This document shows positions 1 through 6,363 of a stretch of DNA of 64,000 nucleotides, in pieces; positions within the stretch are counted from its first letter, which is position 1, and each line of letters begins with the position of its first letter. This stretch comes from an uncultured Bacilli bacterium. Lineage in GTDB: Bacteria > Bacillota_I > Bacilli_A > RF39 > UBA660. Under the pieces are notes generated by a model. That model was not told the DNA's origin. It made no database searches and saw nothing but the letters and a program-made list of their open reading frames with translations. The DNA is taken from assembly GCA_934086185.1 (NCBI GenBank), contig CAKOHW010000003.1:1-64000 (forward strand). The letters run 5' to 3'. A program made the position numbers and the translations under genes.

Positions 1-1464
1 GTAACATATAAAGAAATGAATGTAGATCAAAGTGTAGATATGAATAAAACATTTAGTGCAAAAGCAAATCTAGTAGACCCTAATGTATTTAAACCTTATG
101 GAGAAGGCACATTAGCAACTGCAATAATAGATAGTGCAAAGAATAAAACAAACGGAACAGAGTTGGTTAGTACTCCAAAAACTTTACCAGCAGAAGCAAC
201 AACTTCAATTATATATTTAAAAGGAACAGACCCAACAACATTTACTTTAACAACAGAAATTAGTGCAACAAAGTACTATATTTCATATGCGGATGATTAT
301 ACTGTAAATGAAACAACTGGTAAATTTACTTTGGTAAATCCAACAGTTGCAACCGCTAAATATACAACATCTATGGCAAGTAGTTTAGTAGGAAAATATG
401 CAGTATGGGGAACCAGTACACCAACAGTGACAAACACACAAAATCAATATAGTATATATAAAATATCAACTAATGTATCCGATATAACATCAACCATAAA
501 ATATGCAACAATAAATTCAGATTCACTAATTACAAAATCTACAGAAAAGGAACTTAGTTCAACACCAGATGATTATGGAACAAGTTATTACTATAGAGGT
601 GGAGTAGAAGACAACTATGTTAATTTTGCAGGAATGTGTTGGAGAGCAGTTCGTATAGCAGGAGATGGAAGTATTAAATTAATATTGGAAGACCAAGATA
701 GTACTTGTGCAACAAGTGACGGTAATTGGGATATACCGACTACCACTGGTGGTACAACAAAAACTGGCAATTTTGGTTATACTGAATATGCAGCAAACAC
801 ACTAACTGCTTCTGACGGTACACAAAATTCAAGTGCAAAGTATTTAATGAACTATTTAAATGGTGGAACAAATAATGATAAATCAATGGCAACAGCATTT
901 AAAAATTTCCAAACTGGACCACTTGCTGGTTATTTGGATAAATTAAAAGCAGGGGACTGGTGTTTAAATGATAAGGCATATACTACTAGAAGTGATAATA
1001 CAACTGCATTAACTAGTCAAGAAATGTTAGATATAATAGTTAAGGATTCTACTTTTTATTATGATTCATATGTTCGTTTAAATGGAAAAACAACAAAAGA
1101 ACCAACATTAAAATGTAATGGAACAGTAATGACAAAGTTTGCAGATAATACAGATATGTATGTAGGAACATTAACAGCAGACGAAATAGTATATGCTGGT
1201 GGAAAGGGGTATGCAGTTAATATAGATTATTATTTAATAAATAATTATCAAAAATCAAATAATTTAGAATTTTGGTCTTTGTCGCCTCGCTTCTTCGACA
1301 TCGGCAACAACGATAACGCATTCACCGTGTTCAAAAATGGCATCTTGGGCGGAGAAAATGTGAACAGCGGCGGCTTCTCGTTCCGTCCCGCAGTAACTCT
1401 GAAGTCTTCCACAATTATAAAAACAGGGAATGGAACAAAAAGTATTCCGTATACTGTTGACTGA
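1..1464 (+). CDS. Surface-displayed repeat-type protein with candidate DGR variable C-terminus (5' truncated by window edge)
   Basis: The reading frame is open from base 1, so the gene starts upstream; the first ATG (base 16) is internal. Its first residues (VTYKE..DQS.DMNKT) align with the middle of the protein at 24161-26074, so about 170 residues, including the membrane anchor, are missing here. The shared block DDYGTSYY.RG.V.DNYV.FA leads into a domain ending SLSP...FRPAVTLKS, which resembles DUF6273/C-type-lectin-like ends used as DGR targets. I infer an extracellular, probably ligand-binding, cell-surface protein. The body uses AT-rich codons (aaa, tta, aca), but from about base 1276 the codons change sharply to C- and G-ending. 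The gene ends in TGA, followed by inverted repeats. The function is not known; the paralogy to 24161 is clear. Confidence 0.8.
   Translation, partial: VTYKEMNVDQSVDMNKTFSAKANLVDPNVFKPYGEGTLATAIIDSAKNKTNGTELVSTPKTLPAEATTSIIYLKGTDPTTFTLTTEISATKYYISYADDYTVNETTGKFTLVNPTVATAKYTTSMASSLVGKYAVWGTSTPTVTNTQNQYSIYKISTNVSDITSTIKYATINSDSLITKSTEKELSSTPDDYGTSYYYRGGVEDNYVNFAGMCWRAVRIAGDGSIKLILEDQDSTCATSDGNWDIPTTTGGTTKTGNFGYTEYAANTLTASDGTQNSSAKYLMNYLNGGTNNDKSMATAFKNFQTGPLAGYLDKLKAGDWCLNDKAYTTRSDNTTALTSQEMLDIIVKDSTFYYDSYVRLNGKTTKEPTLKCNGTVMTKFADNTDMYVGTLTADEIVYAGGKGYAVNIDYYLINNYQKSNNLEFWSLSPRFFDIGNNDNAFTVFKNGILGGENVNSGGFSFRPAVTLKSSTIIKTGNGTKSIPYTVD
1273..1410 (+). other. Candidate DGR variable region (VR1)
   Basis: In bases 1276-1410 I count 70 G/C in 135, against clearly AT-rich flanks. 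Of the 30 codons from 1288 to 1377, 20 end in C, including a run CGC TTC TTC GAC ATC GGC AAC AAC. Such NNC runs are what adenine mutagenesis of AAC codons in a template repeat produces. The segment encodes the last ~45 residues before the stop, the usual VR position in C-type-lectin-type targets. No template repeat or reverse transcriptase is visible in this window, so the DGR assignment is inference. Recombination from a GC-richer source is the alternative. Confidence 0.55.
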
Positions 1465-1467
1465 TTG

Positions 1468-1528
1468 ACGGACACTTTTGATTTAGGTTAGGTATAACCT
1501 GGGTTTGTATGTGATAAAACTCGTCCGT
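1468..1528 (+). repeat. Nested inverted repeats just after the variable gene
   Basis: An outer 6-bp pair ACGGAC (1468-1473) / GTCCGT (1523-1528) encloses an inner hairpin AGGTTA-GGTA-TAACCT (1485-1500). It lies 4 to 64 bases after the stop codon. DGR targets often carry a hairpin or cruciform a short distance past the VR that aids retrohoming, and the position fits. It lacks a T-run, so it does not look like a simple terminator. Confidence 0.45.
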
Positions 1529-1579
1529 TAGTATATAATTTTTCAATATTTAAACGTAAAATTTATTAAAATTTCATAT

Positions 1580-1630
1580 AAAAAATGCAATAAAATTTTA
1601 ATTTTTAAAGTTTATTGCATTTTTTGTACG
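1580..1630 (+). terminator. Rho-independent terminator
   Basis: A 15-bp perfect stem, 1580-1594 with 1611-1625, has the core ATGCAATAAA/TTTATTGCAT and ends in a T-run. The A-rich 5' arm makes it potentially bidirectional. It closes the transcript of the variable surface gene. Confidence 0.8.
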
Positions 1631-1693
1631 ACAAAAAGTGTTAAATTTTATTATTTAACAAAATATTCTAAAAAATAGTTTATTTATAATTTT

Positions 1694-1928
1694 ATAGATA
1701 TAATTGCATATTAGTTTTTATTTTATAATTTATGTAGGAATTATAACATCGTCTAAAAATTGTTAATGCTAGATTAAATAAAGATAATATTCTTATTGGT
1801 TTGTTATTTTTGTCCTTTTTAACATATCTTATATTTAAATTTTTCTTAACATGTATATAATTTTTTGTATAATCAATTCCAATAATTGTTAACCATAATC
1901 CTGCAAAACAAACTAAACTATATAAATT
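1694..1928 (-). pseudogene. C-terminal remnant of a probable DDE transposase
   Basis: The minus strand is open for about 77 codons without a usable start: it begins directly after an in-frame stop near 1929 and ends at TAA (1694-1696). The peptide contains AGLWLTIIGIDYTKNY, then RILSLFNLALTIF. A hydrophobic helix followed by a basic 'RxLSxFxLGLxxF' tail is typical of IS4-type transposase C-termini. The N-terminal and catalytic portions are absent, so this is a decayed insertion-sequence fragment. The family assignment rests on pattern memory alone. It occupies much of the otherwise gene-free 1465-2037 stretch. Confidence 0.4.
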
Positions 1929-1981
1929 TTAATTAGGAGAAACGTTTAGTAATAATTGTATGTAAAGTTATGTATTATTTA

Positions 1982-2008
1982 TTGAAAGTGGTTATTATTT
2001 GTGATAAT
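1982..2008 (+). promoter_or_regulatory. Likely promoter of the SPFH gene
   Basis: TTGAAA (1982-1987) is followed 15 bp later by an extended -10, TG-T-GATAAT (2000-2008). The spacing is short, so the extended -10 probably matters. An AAGAGG ribosome site lies at 2023-2028. The remaining gene-free sequence between 1930 and 1980 shows nothing else I can support. Confidence 0.4.
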
Positions 2009-2037
2009 CTTTAATTAGTAGAGAAGAGGTAAGATAA

Positions 2038-3219
2038 ATGGGTTTAATTAAAGCAGCAGTAAGTGCTGTAGGAAGTACATTACATGATCAATGGAAAGAT
2101 TATATTAAATGTGATAATATGGATAATGATACTTTAATGGTTAAAGTATCTACACCTAATGGTGTAATTTCTAAAAGTAGTGCTATTCAAGTAGCACCTG
2201 GACAAATTGCAGTAATTTTTCAAAGTGGAAAAATATTAGATGCAACTGCAGAAGAAGGTATATTTACTTTTGATGAATCAAGTAGTCCATCATTTTTTGC
2301 TGGACAATTCGGTGCAGTATTTAAAGAAATGTGGAATAGATTTACTTATAATGGTGCTGTTAGTAAAGAACAAGCTGTATTCTTTATAAATAGTAAAGAA
2401 ATTATTAATAATAAATTTGGTACACCAAATCCTGTTCCATTTCAAGATTGGTCTCATCCAATTCCAAATCAAATGACAAATTCTTTAAGTCCTTTAAGAG
2501 TTGAAGTTAAATGTTTTGGTAAGTATACATTTAAAGTAAATGATCCAGCAGTATTTATGAGAGAAATTGCTGGTACATGTGATGTATTTAGAAAAGATGA
2601 TTTAACAGAACAAATGAGAAGTGAAGTAATTGGTTCATTCCAAAATGTGTTAAATGAATTAGGTAATAGTGAACATAAAGTTCCTGTATTAGAATTACCT
2701 AGTCAAACTGATAATATTAAAAAAATCATGGATGAAAAAGTATTTGATGAACCAATTAGAAAAAGAGGATTATGTTTAGTTGGATTTACTGTTGAATCTG
2801 TAACATTAGATGAAGAAAGTGAAAAGAAAATAGATAATTATGAATTAAGTAGTAATACTATGATGCAACAAGGTACATTGGTTGGTGCTTATGCAAATGC
2901 AGTTCAAGATGCTGCTAATAATGCAAATGGTTCTCAAAATGGATTTATGGGTGTTGGTATGATGAACATGGCTAGTGGTGGAATGATTGGTGGAGTTACT
3001 AATCAAGGTGCTCCAGCAGCAAATGCTACAACAAATGTTGATCCATACCAAAATAATAATGCTAGCATTAATAAATGTCCTAAATGTGGAAATCCAGTTG
3101 ATGGAAAATTCTGTGCTAATTGTGGAACACCATTAGTAACAGAAACAAAAAAATGTAAAAAATGTGGTACAGAAGTAACTGGCAAGTTTTGTACAAACTG
3201 TGGAGAAGCACAAGAATAA
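2038..3219 (+). CDS. SPFH-domain protein with C-terminal double zinc ribbon (YdjI-like)
   Basis: The N-terminal ~270 residues match the SPFH/band-7 type found in B. subtilis YdjI ('virion core protein' type): MGLIKAAVSAVGS start, APGQIAVIFQSGKI, and a conserved WSHPIPN region. A Gly/Met/Asn-rich linker (residues ~285-340) leads to two zinc ribbons, CPKCG..FCANCG near residue 347 and CKKCG..FCTNCG near residue 372. In B. subtilis, YdjI belongs to a membrane-associated complex that recruits the stress protein PspA; no pspA is present here. AAGAGG lies 9 bases before the ATG. The gene is monocistronic, with a promoter at 1982 and a terminator at 3224. The family is clear; the role in this organism is inferred. 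Confidence 0.8.
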   Translation: MGLIKAAVSAVGSTLHDQWKDYIKCDNMDNDTLMVKVSTPNGVISKSSAIQVAPGQIAVIFQSGKILDATAEEGIFTFDESSSPSFFAGQFGAVFKEMWNRFTYNGAVSKEQAVFFINSKEIINNKFGTPNPVPFQDWSHPIPNQMTNSLSPLRVEVKCFGKYTFKVNDPAVFMREIAGTCDVFRKDDLTEQMRSEVIGSFQNVLNELGNSEHKVPVLELPSQTDNIKKIMDEKVFDEPIRKRGLCLVGFTVESVTLDEESEKKIDNYELSSNTMMQQGTLVGAYANAVQDAANNANGSQNGFMGVGMMNMASGGMIGGVTNQGAPAANATTNVDPYQNNNASINKCPKCGNPVDGKFCANCGTPLVTETKKCKKCGTEVTGKFCTNCGEAQE

Positions 3220-3223
3220 AAAT

Positions 3224-3247
3224 AAAGTGATTTAACTCACTTTTTTT
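3224..3247 (+). terminator. Rho-independent terminator
   Basis: AAAGTGA (3224-3230) pairs with TCACTTT (3237-3243) and runs into a T-tract. It ends the SPFH gene transcript. Confidence 0.75.
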
Positions 3248-3270
3248 CATGTTTTTAAAATGTCTTATGA

Positions 3271-3292
3271 TATAATAAATTTAGTTGGTGAT
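3271..3292 (+). promoter_or_regulatory. -10 element and SD of the ABC-ATPase/truA operon
   Basis: A perfect TATAAT stands at 3271-3276 and GGTGAT at 3287-3292, four bases before ATG 3296. No good -35 is seen. The transcript would start around 3283, giving a leader of only ~13 nt. This supports the start at 3296 over the upstream ATG at 3260. Confidence 0.55.
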
Positions 3293-3295
3293 AGT

Positions 3296-4042
3296 ATGCA
3301 AAATTTGAAAATTAGAAATTTAAATATAACCATAGATTCTGGTGAATTAGTAAGTATTATTGGTCCTACTGGTTGTGGTAAAACTACTATTTTAAAAATG
3401 ATATGTGGTAAATTTAAGAATGATAATATATATATAGATGATAAGAGTATTAATAATTATAATCTTGATTATAAGCGTAATAATATAGTTTGTGTATTTG
3501 ATGATAATATATATAATACTAGTACTCCGTTTGATGAATTAGTTTATTATTTAAAACTACTTAAATTAAATAGTTTAGAAATAGAAAATAGATTAAATAA
3601 TTTTATTAGTTATTTTGATTTAGAAGAGTATAGAAGTGAAACATTTATTGATATGGATGTTTGTACTAGGATATTTTTTAAAATACTATCATTATTAATT
3701 ATTAATCCTGATTTATTTTGTTGTGATGATTTATTAACTTATTTAAGTCAAGATAGAAAAGTAAAAATATTAAATTATATAAAGACTAACAATATTACTT
3801 TTTTAAATATTACTAGTAATAGTGAAGAACTATTATTGTTTGATAAAATACTTGTAATGAATAAAGGGAAAAAAGTAATATTTGATAAAACTGAGATAGT
3901 TTTAAATAATGAAGTTATGTTTAAAGAATTAGGTTTAGAATTGCCTTTTATGAATGATATTAATAATTTGTTAAAAAGTTATGGGTTGATTAGTGAAAAT
4001 CATTTGATTAGTAAGGAGTTAGTGGACATGTTATGGAAATAA
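3296..4042 (+). CDS. Degenerate ECF-type ABC ATPase, Walker A-bearing subunit (EcfA-like)
   Basis: This is an ABC ATPase of the energy-coupling-factor type. Walker A GPTGCGKTT is intact at residues 22-30. The LSGGQ signature is absent (DMDVCTRIFF in its place), and the Walker B end reads DLFCCDDLL, with Asp where the catalytic Glu is expected. The tail (LGLELPFMNDINNLLKSYG) matches the EcfA C-terminal helical extension. In Firmicutes the usual order is ecfA1-ecfA2-ecfT-truA; here a second degenerate ATPase and truA follow but ecfT is missing. Start 3296 is chosen for its SD and promoter; ATG 3260 would add 12 residues that could fit the first beta strand. Family confident; activity uncertain. 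Confidence 0.75.
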   Translation: MQNLKIRNLNITIDSGELVSIIGPTGCGKTTILKMICGKFKNDNIYIDDKSINNYNLDYKRNNIVCVFDDNIYNTSTPFDELVYYLKLLKLNSLEIENRLNNFISYFDLEEYRSETFIDMDVCTRIFFKILSLLIINPDLFCCDDLLTYLSQDRKVKILNYIKTNNITFLNITSNSEELLLFDKILVMNKGKKVIFDKTEIVLNNEVMFKELGLELPFMNDINNLLKSYGLISENHLISKELVDMLWK

Positions 4043-4665
4043 TGTATAGTAATAAATATAATAGTTTGGTTAAGAAAAACTCTTTTACTGGTATTTATGG
4101 AGATAAGATTGATTTAGTAAATAATGGTGTTGATTTATTTGGAATAACATATGATGATGAATGGACAGTTAGAAGATTTTTAAATGGATATAAGTTAAAA
4201 TTAGATAGTAATATATTAGAAATATTTTCTTCTTTAGAAATTAGTTATAGCTTATTAAAAAAGAAGATTAAACAATTGAGTAAAGGACAGTTTAAGTTAG
4301 TATTATTTGTTTATGTAATATTAAATAATAAGAATACTATTGTATTTGATTATTTTGATAAGGGTTTAAGTTATAAATATAAGAAGAGAATAATTAATTA
4401 TTTAAAAGGAAAATATAATGGTACATTAATTGCAATTAGTAATGATATATTATTCTTAAATATGTTGTGTAATAATATAATTGTTTTTGAAGATGGTAAT
4501 ATAGTATTTAATGGTGAGTTTTTAGATCTTTATAAAAGTAGAGTTAAATTAAATTATCCTGAAATAATTAAGTTTATTAGATTAGCGAATAAAAATAAAG
4601 CAAAGTTATCTTATAATTATGATAATAAAGAGTTATTGAAAGATATTTATAGGAGTTTGTCATGA
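4033..4665 (+). CDS. Degenerate ECF-type ABC ATPase lacking Walker A (EcfA-like partner)
   Basis: The N-terminal part is reduced and carries no GxxGxGK(S/T) P-loop. A near-canonical signature LSKGQ is kept at residues 82-86, followed by a Walker B-like TIVFDYFD near residue 102 and an EcfA-type tail (YPEIIKFIRLANK). It overlaps the upstream ATPase by 10 bases and truA by 4, so it is translationally coupled. AAGGAG (4013-4018) is the best SD; ATG 4042 is an alternative start. Together the pair could form one composite ATP site (Walker A from the first, signature from this one), with the other site dead. The partner relation is inferred from motif complementarity and gene order. Confidence 0.7.
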   Translation: MEIMYSNKYNSLVKKNSFTGIYGDKIDLVNNGVDLFGITYDDEWTVRRFLNGYKLKLDSNILEIFSSLEISYSLLKKKIKQLSKGQFKLVLFVYVILNNKNTIVFDYFDKGLSYKYKKRIINYLKGKYNGTLIAISNDILFLNMLCNNIIVFEDGNIVFNGEFLDLYKSRVKLNYPEIIKFIRLANKNKAKLSYNYDNKELLKDIYRSLS

Positions 4666-5384
4666 GATATTTAATAACTGTTAGTTATGATGGAAGTAAG
4701 TTTTTTGGGTTTCAAAAGTTAAATAGTGATGCGACTGTACAAGGTGAATTAGAAAAAGCTTTAAGTAAAATAAATAAAAGTCCTGTATATGTTAAGGGGA
4801 GTGGTAGAACTGATCGTTGTGTTCATTCTTTAGGACAAAGATGTCATTTTGATTTAGATGTTAATGTACCACCTAAAAGACTTATTAATGCTATAAATTC
4901 TATAGTTATGCCAAATATGTATGTTGCTGATTGTGAAATAGTTAGTGATGATTTTCATGCTAGATTTAATGTTAAGAGAAAAGTATATAAATATATAATT
5001 AATTTAGGAAAGTTTGATGTATTTAAAAATGATTATGTATATAATTATTGTAATAATTTGGATATAGATAGTATGATTGATGCTAGTAAGTATTTGTTAG
5101 GTAAACATTCTTTTAAGGCTTTTGTTAGTGGGGATAGAGATAATTATAATAGTGAAATATATGATATAAAATTTTTAAAAGAAAATAATTATTTGTATAT
5201 TACTTTTGTTGGTAAAAGTTTTTATAGATATATGGTACGTAATTTAGTTGGGGCGTTAATGTTAGTTGGTAAGGGAAAGATAACTGGTGTTATGTTAAAA
5301 GATATGTTAGATAGCCAATATAATAAATATAACTATATGACTGTACCTGCTAGTGGACTTTATTTAGAAAGAGTTGATTATTGA
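4662..5384 (+). CDS. truA: tRNA pseudouridine(38-40) synthase TruA
   Basis: TruA isomerises uridines 38-40 in the tRNA anticodon stem-loop. The sequence opens with YDGSKFFGFQ and carries the catalytic motif GRTDRCVHS with Asp51; the usual Gly after Arg is Cys here. The C-terminal FVGKSFYRYMVRNLVGALM block is also family-typical. At 240 residues the length is normal. The ATG overlaps the upstream ATPase stop (ATGA), and the TGA overlaps the next ATG. This linkage to ecfA genes is the standard Firmicutes arrangement, although rplM-rpsI, which usually follow, lie at 45.8 kb. Confidence 0.95.
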   Translation: MRYLITVSYDGSKFFGFQKLNSDATVQGELEKALSKINKSPVYVKGSGRTDRCVHSLGQRCHFDLDVNVPPKRLINAINSIVMPNMYVADCEIVSDDFHARFNVKRKVYKYIINLGKFDVFKNDYVYNYCNNLDIDSMIDASKYLLGKHSFKAFVSGDRDNYNSEIYDIKFLKENNYLYITFVGKSFYRYMVRNLVGALMLVGKGKITGVMLKDMLDSQYNKYNYMTVPASGLYLERVDY

Positions 5385-5755
5385 TGAATAAAAATGGATT
5401 TACTTTAATTGAATTAGTAAGTGTTGTTGCTATATTAAGTATTATAGGAGTACTTATGTTGCCTAAAATAAATACTGCTTTTAAAGAATCAAGAGCTGAC
5501 CAATTAGAAGAAGTCAGAGAGAAGGTTGTAAAGGCTACTGATGTGTATTTAAAATATTCATGTGGTAAAGATAGTTATAATTTATTGATGAAGAATGATG
5601 AAGTTAAAATTGGTTTAAATGTTATAAGTGATTGTGGTTTATTAGATAGTAGAATATATAATCCAGTAAGTGGTAAATACTTTGATATAGATAATGAATA
5701 TGTTATTGCTAAAATTGATGAAGTAGGGATGATAGATTATGAACTTAGTTTCTAA
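5384..5755 (+). CDS. Type IV prepilin-like protein with N-terminal methylation motif
   Basis: The N-terminus MNKNGFTLIELVSVVAILSI is a class III prepilin signal: cleavage would occur after Gly, with Glu+5 and a hydrophobic helix. The ~95-residue remainder has two Cys (near 56 and 79) that could form a disulfide. It is short, like a ComGC-type pseudopilin. The ATG overlaps the truA stop (TGATG), so it is cotranscribed. No prepilin peptidase, assembly ATPase or other pilin gene is in the window. The longer reading from TTG 5381 is unlikely. Competence or pilus function is inferred only from the signal. Confidence 0.75.
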   Translation: MNKNGFTLIELVSVVAILSIIGVLMLPKINTAFKESRADQLEEVREKVVKATDVYLKYSCGKDSYNLLMKNDEVKIGLNVISDCGLLDSRIYNPVSGKYFDIDNEYVIAKIDEVGMIDYELSF

Positions 5756-5765
5756 TCTTTTTTTG
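5734..5765 (+). terminator. Probable terminator overlapping the prepilin stop
   Basis: AGATTA (5734-5739) pairs with TAATCT (5753-5758), followed by a T-run. The stem is short and AT-rich, and it overlaps the end of the coding sequence. Confidence 0.5.
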
Positions 5766-5809
5766 TATATAAATAATAATTAAGTACATAATAATAGTGG
5801 AGGTATACT

Positions 5810-6247
5810 ATGGATGAAAATAAAGAATTATTAACATTAATATATCAAGATGCTGATATGGGTATAAGTAGTTTGACTACGTTAATAAGAAAGTTAAATA
5901 AAACAGATAATAAAATTAAAAAAGTTGTTGAAGGTGAATTAAAGGGATATGAAGAATTTTTAAAAAAGACAAAAAAGATGATGAAAGAATATAAGTTTGA
6001 TATAGATAAAAAATCTATTGTAAGTAAATTAGGTAGTACTATGGGCATTAATATGGAGTTTATGAAAGATAATAGTGATTCTAGAGTTGCTGATATGTTA
6101 ATACAAGGTTTTACAATGGGTGTATTAAGCATTAGTAAAAAGATAGATAATTTTAGTGGTGATGCTAAAAAAGATATTATAAATTTGGCGAAAGATTTTA
6201 GAAAATTTCAACAAGAAAATGTTGAAATGCTAAAGAAATATTTATAA
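5810..6247 (+). CDS. Small all-helical protein of unknown function
   Basis: This is a 145-residue acidic/basic helical protein with no signal peptide or membrane segment. Heptad-like spacing (ADMGISSLTTLIRKL; ADMLIQGFTMGVLSISKKI) suggests a four-helix bundle, resembling uncharacterised ferritin-like bundles of low-GC Firmicutes. No metal-binding Glu/His pattern is convincing. A good SD (GGAGG) precedes the ATG, and terminators on both sides make it a single-gene unit. Function unknown. Confidence 0.7.
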   Translation: MDENKELLTLIYQDADMGISSLTTLIRKLNKTDNKIKKVVEGELKGYEEFLKKTKKMMKEYKFDIDKKSIVSKLGSTMGINMEFMKDNSDSRVADMLIQGFTMGVLSISKKIDNFSGDAKKDIINLAKDFRKFQQENVEMLKKYL

Positions 6248-6266
6248 TATAATTATATAGTATATG

Positions 6267-6300
6267 AATATTAAATTTTAATGTATTTAATATTTTTTTC
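6267..6300 (+). terminator. Rho-independent terminator
   Basis: AATATTAAAT (6267-6276) pairs with ATTTAATATT (6285-6294), followed by T's. All pairs are A-T, but the stem is 10 bp long. Confidence 0.6.
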
Positions 6301-6363
6301 TTGTTTATTTTTTTTATATACAATATATATTTTTTATGTTATCTTATTATTGGAGGATAGCTT

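Noticed and set aside
1248..1475. Minus-strand open frame of 75 codons across the GC-rich end of the first gene
   Set aside because: It is the antisense of the variable segment, with no SD; openness follows from the GC-rich composition and the plus-strand frame is continuous with homologous protein.
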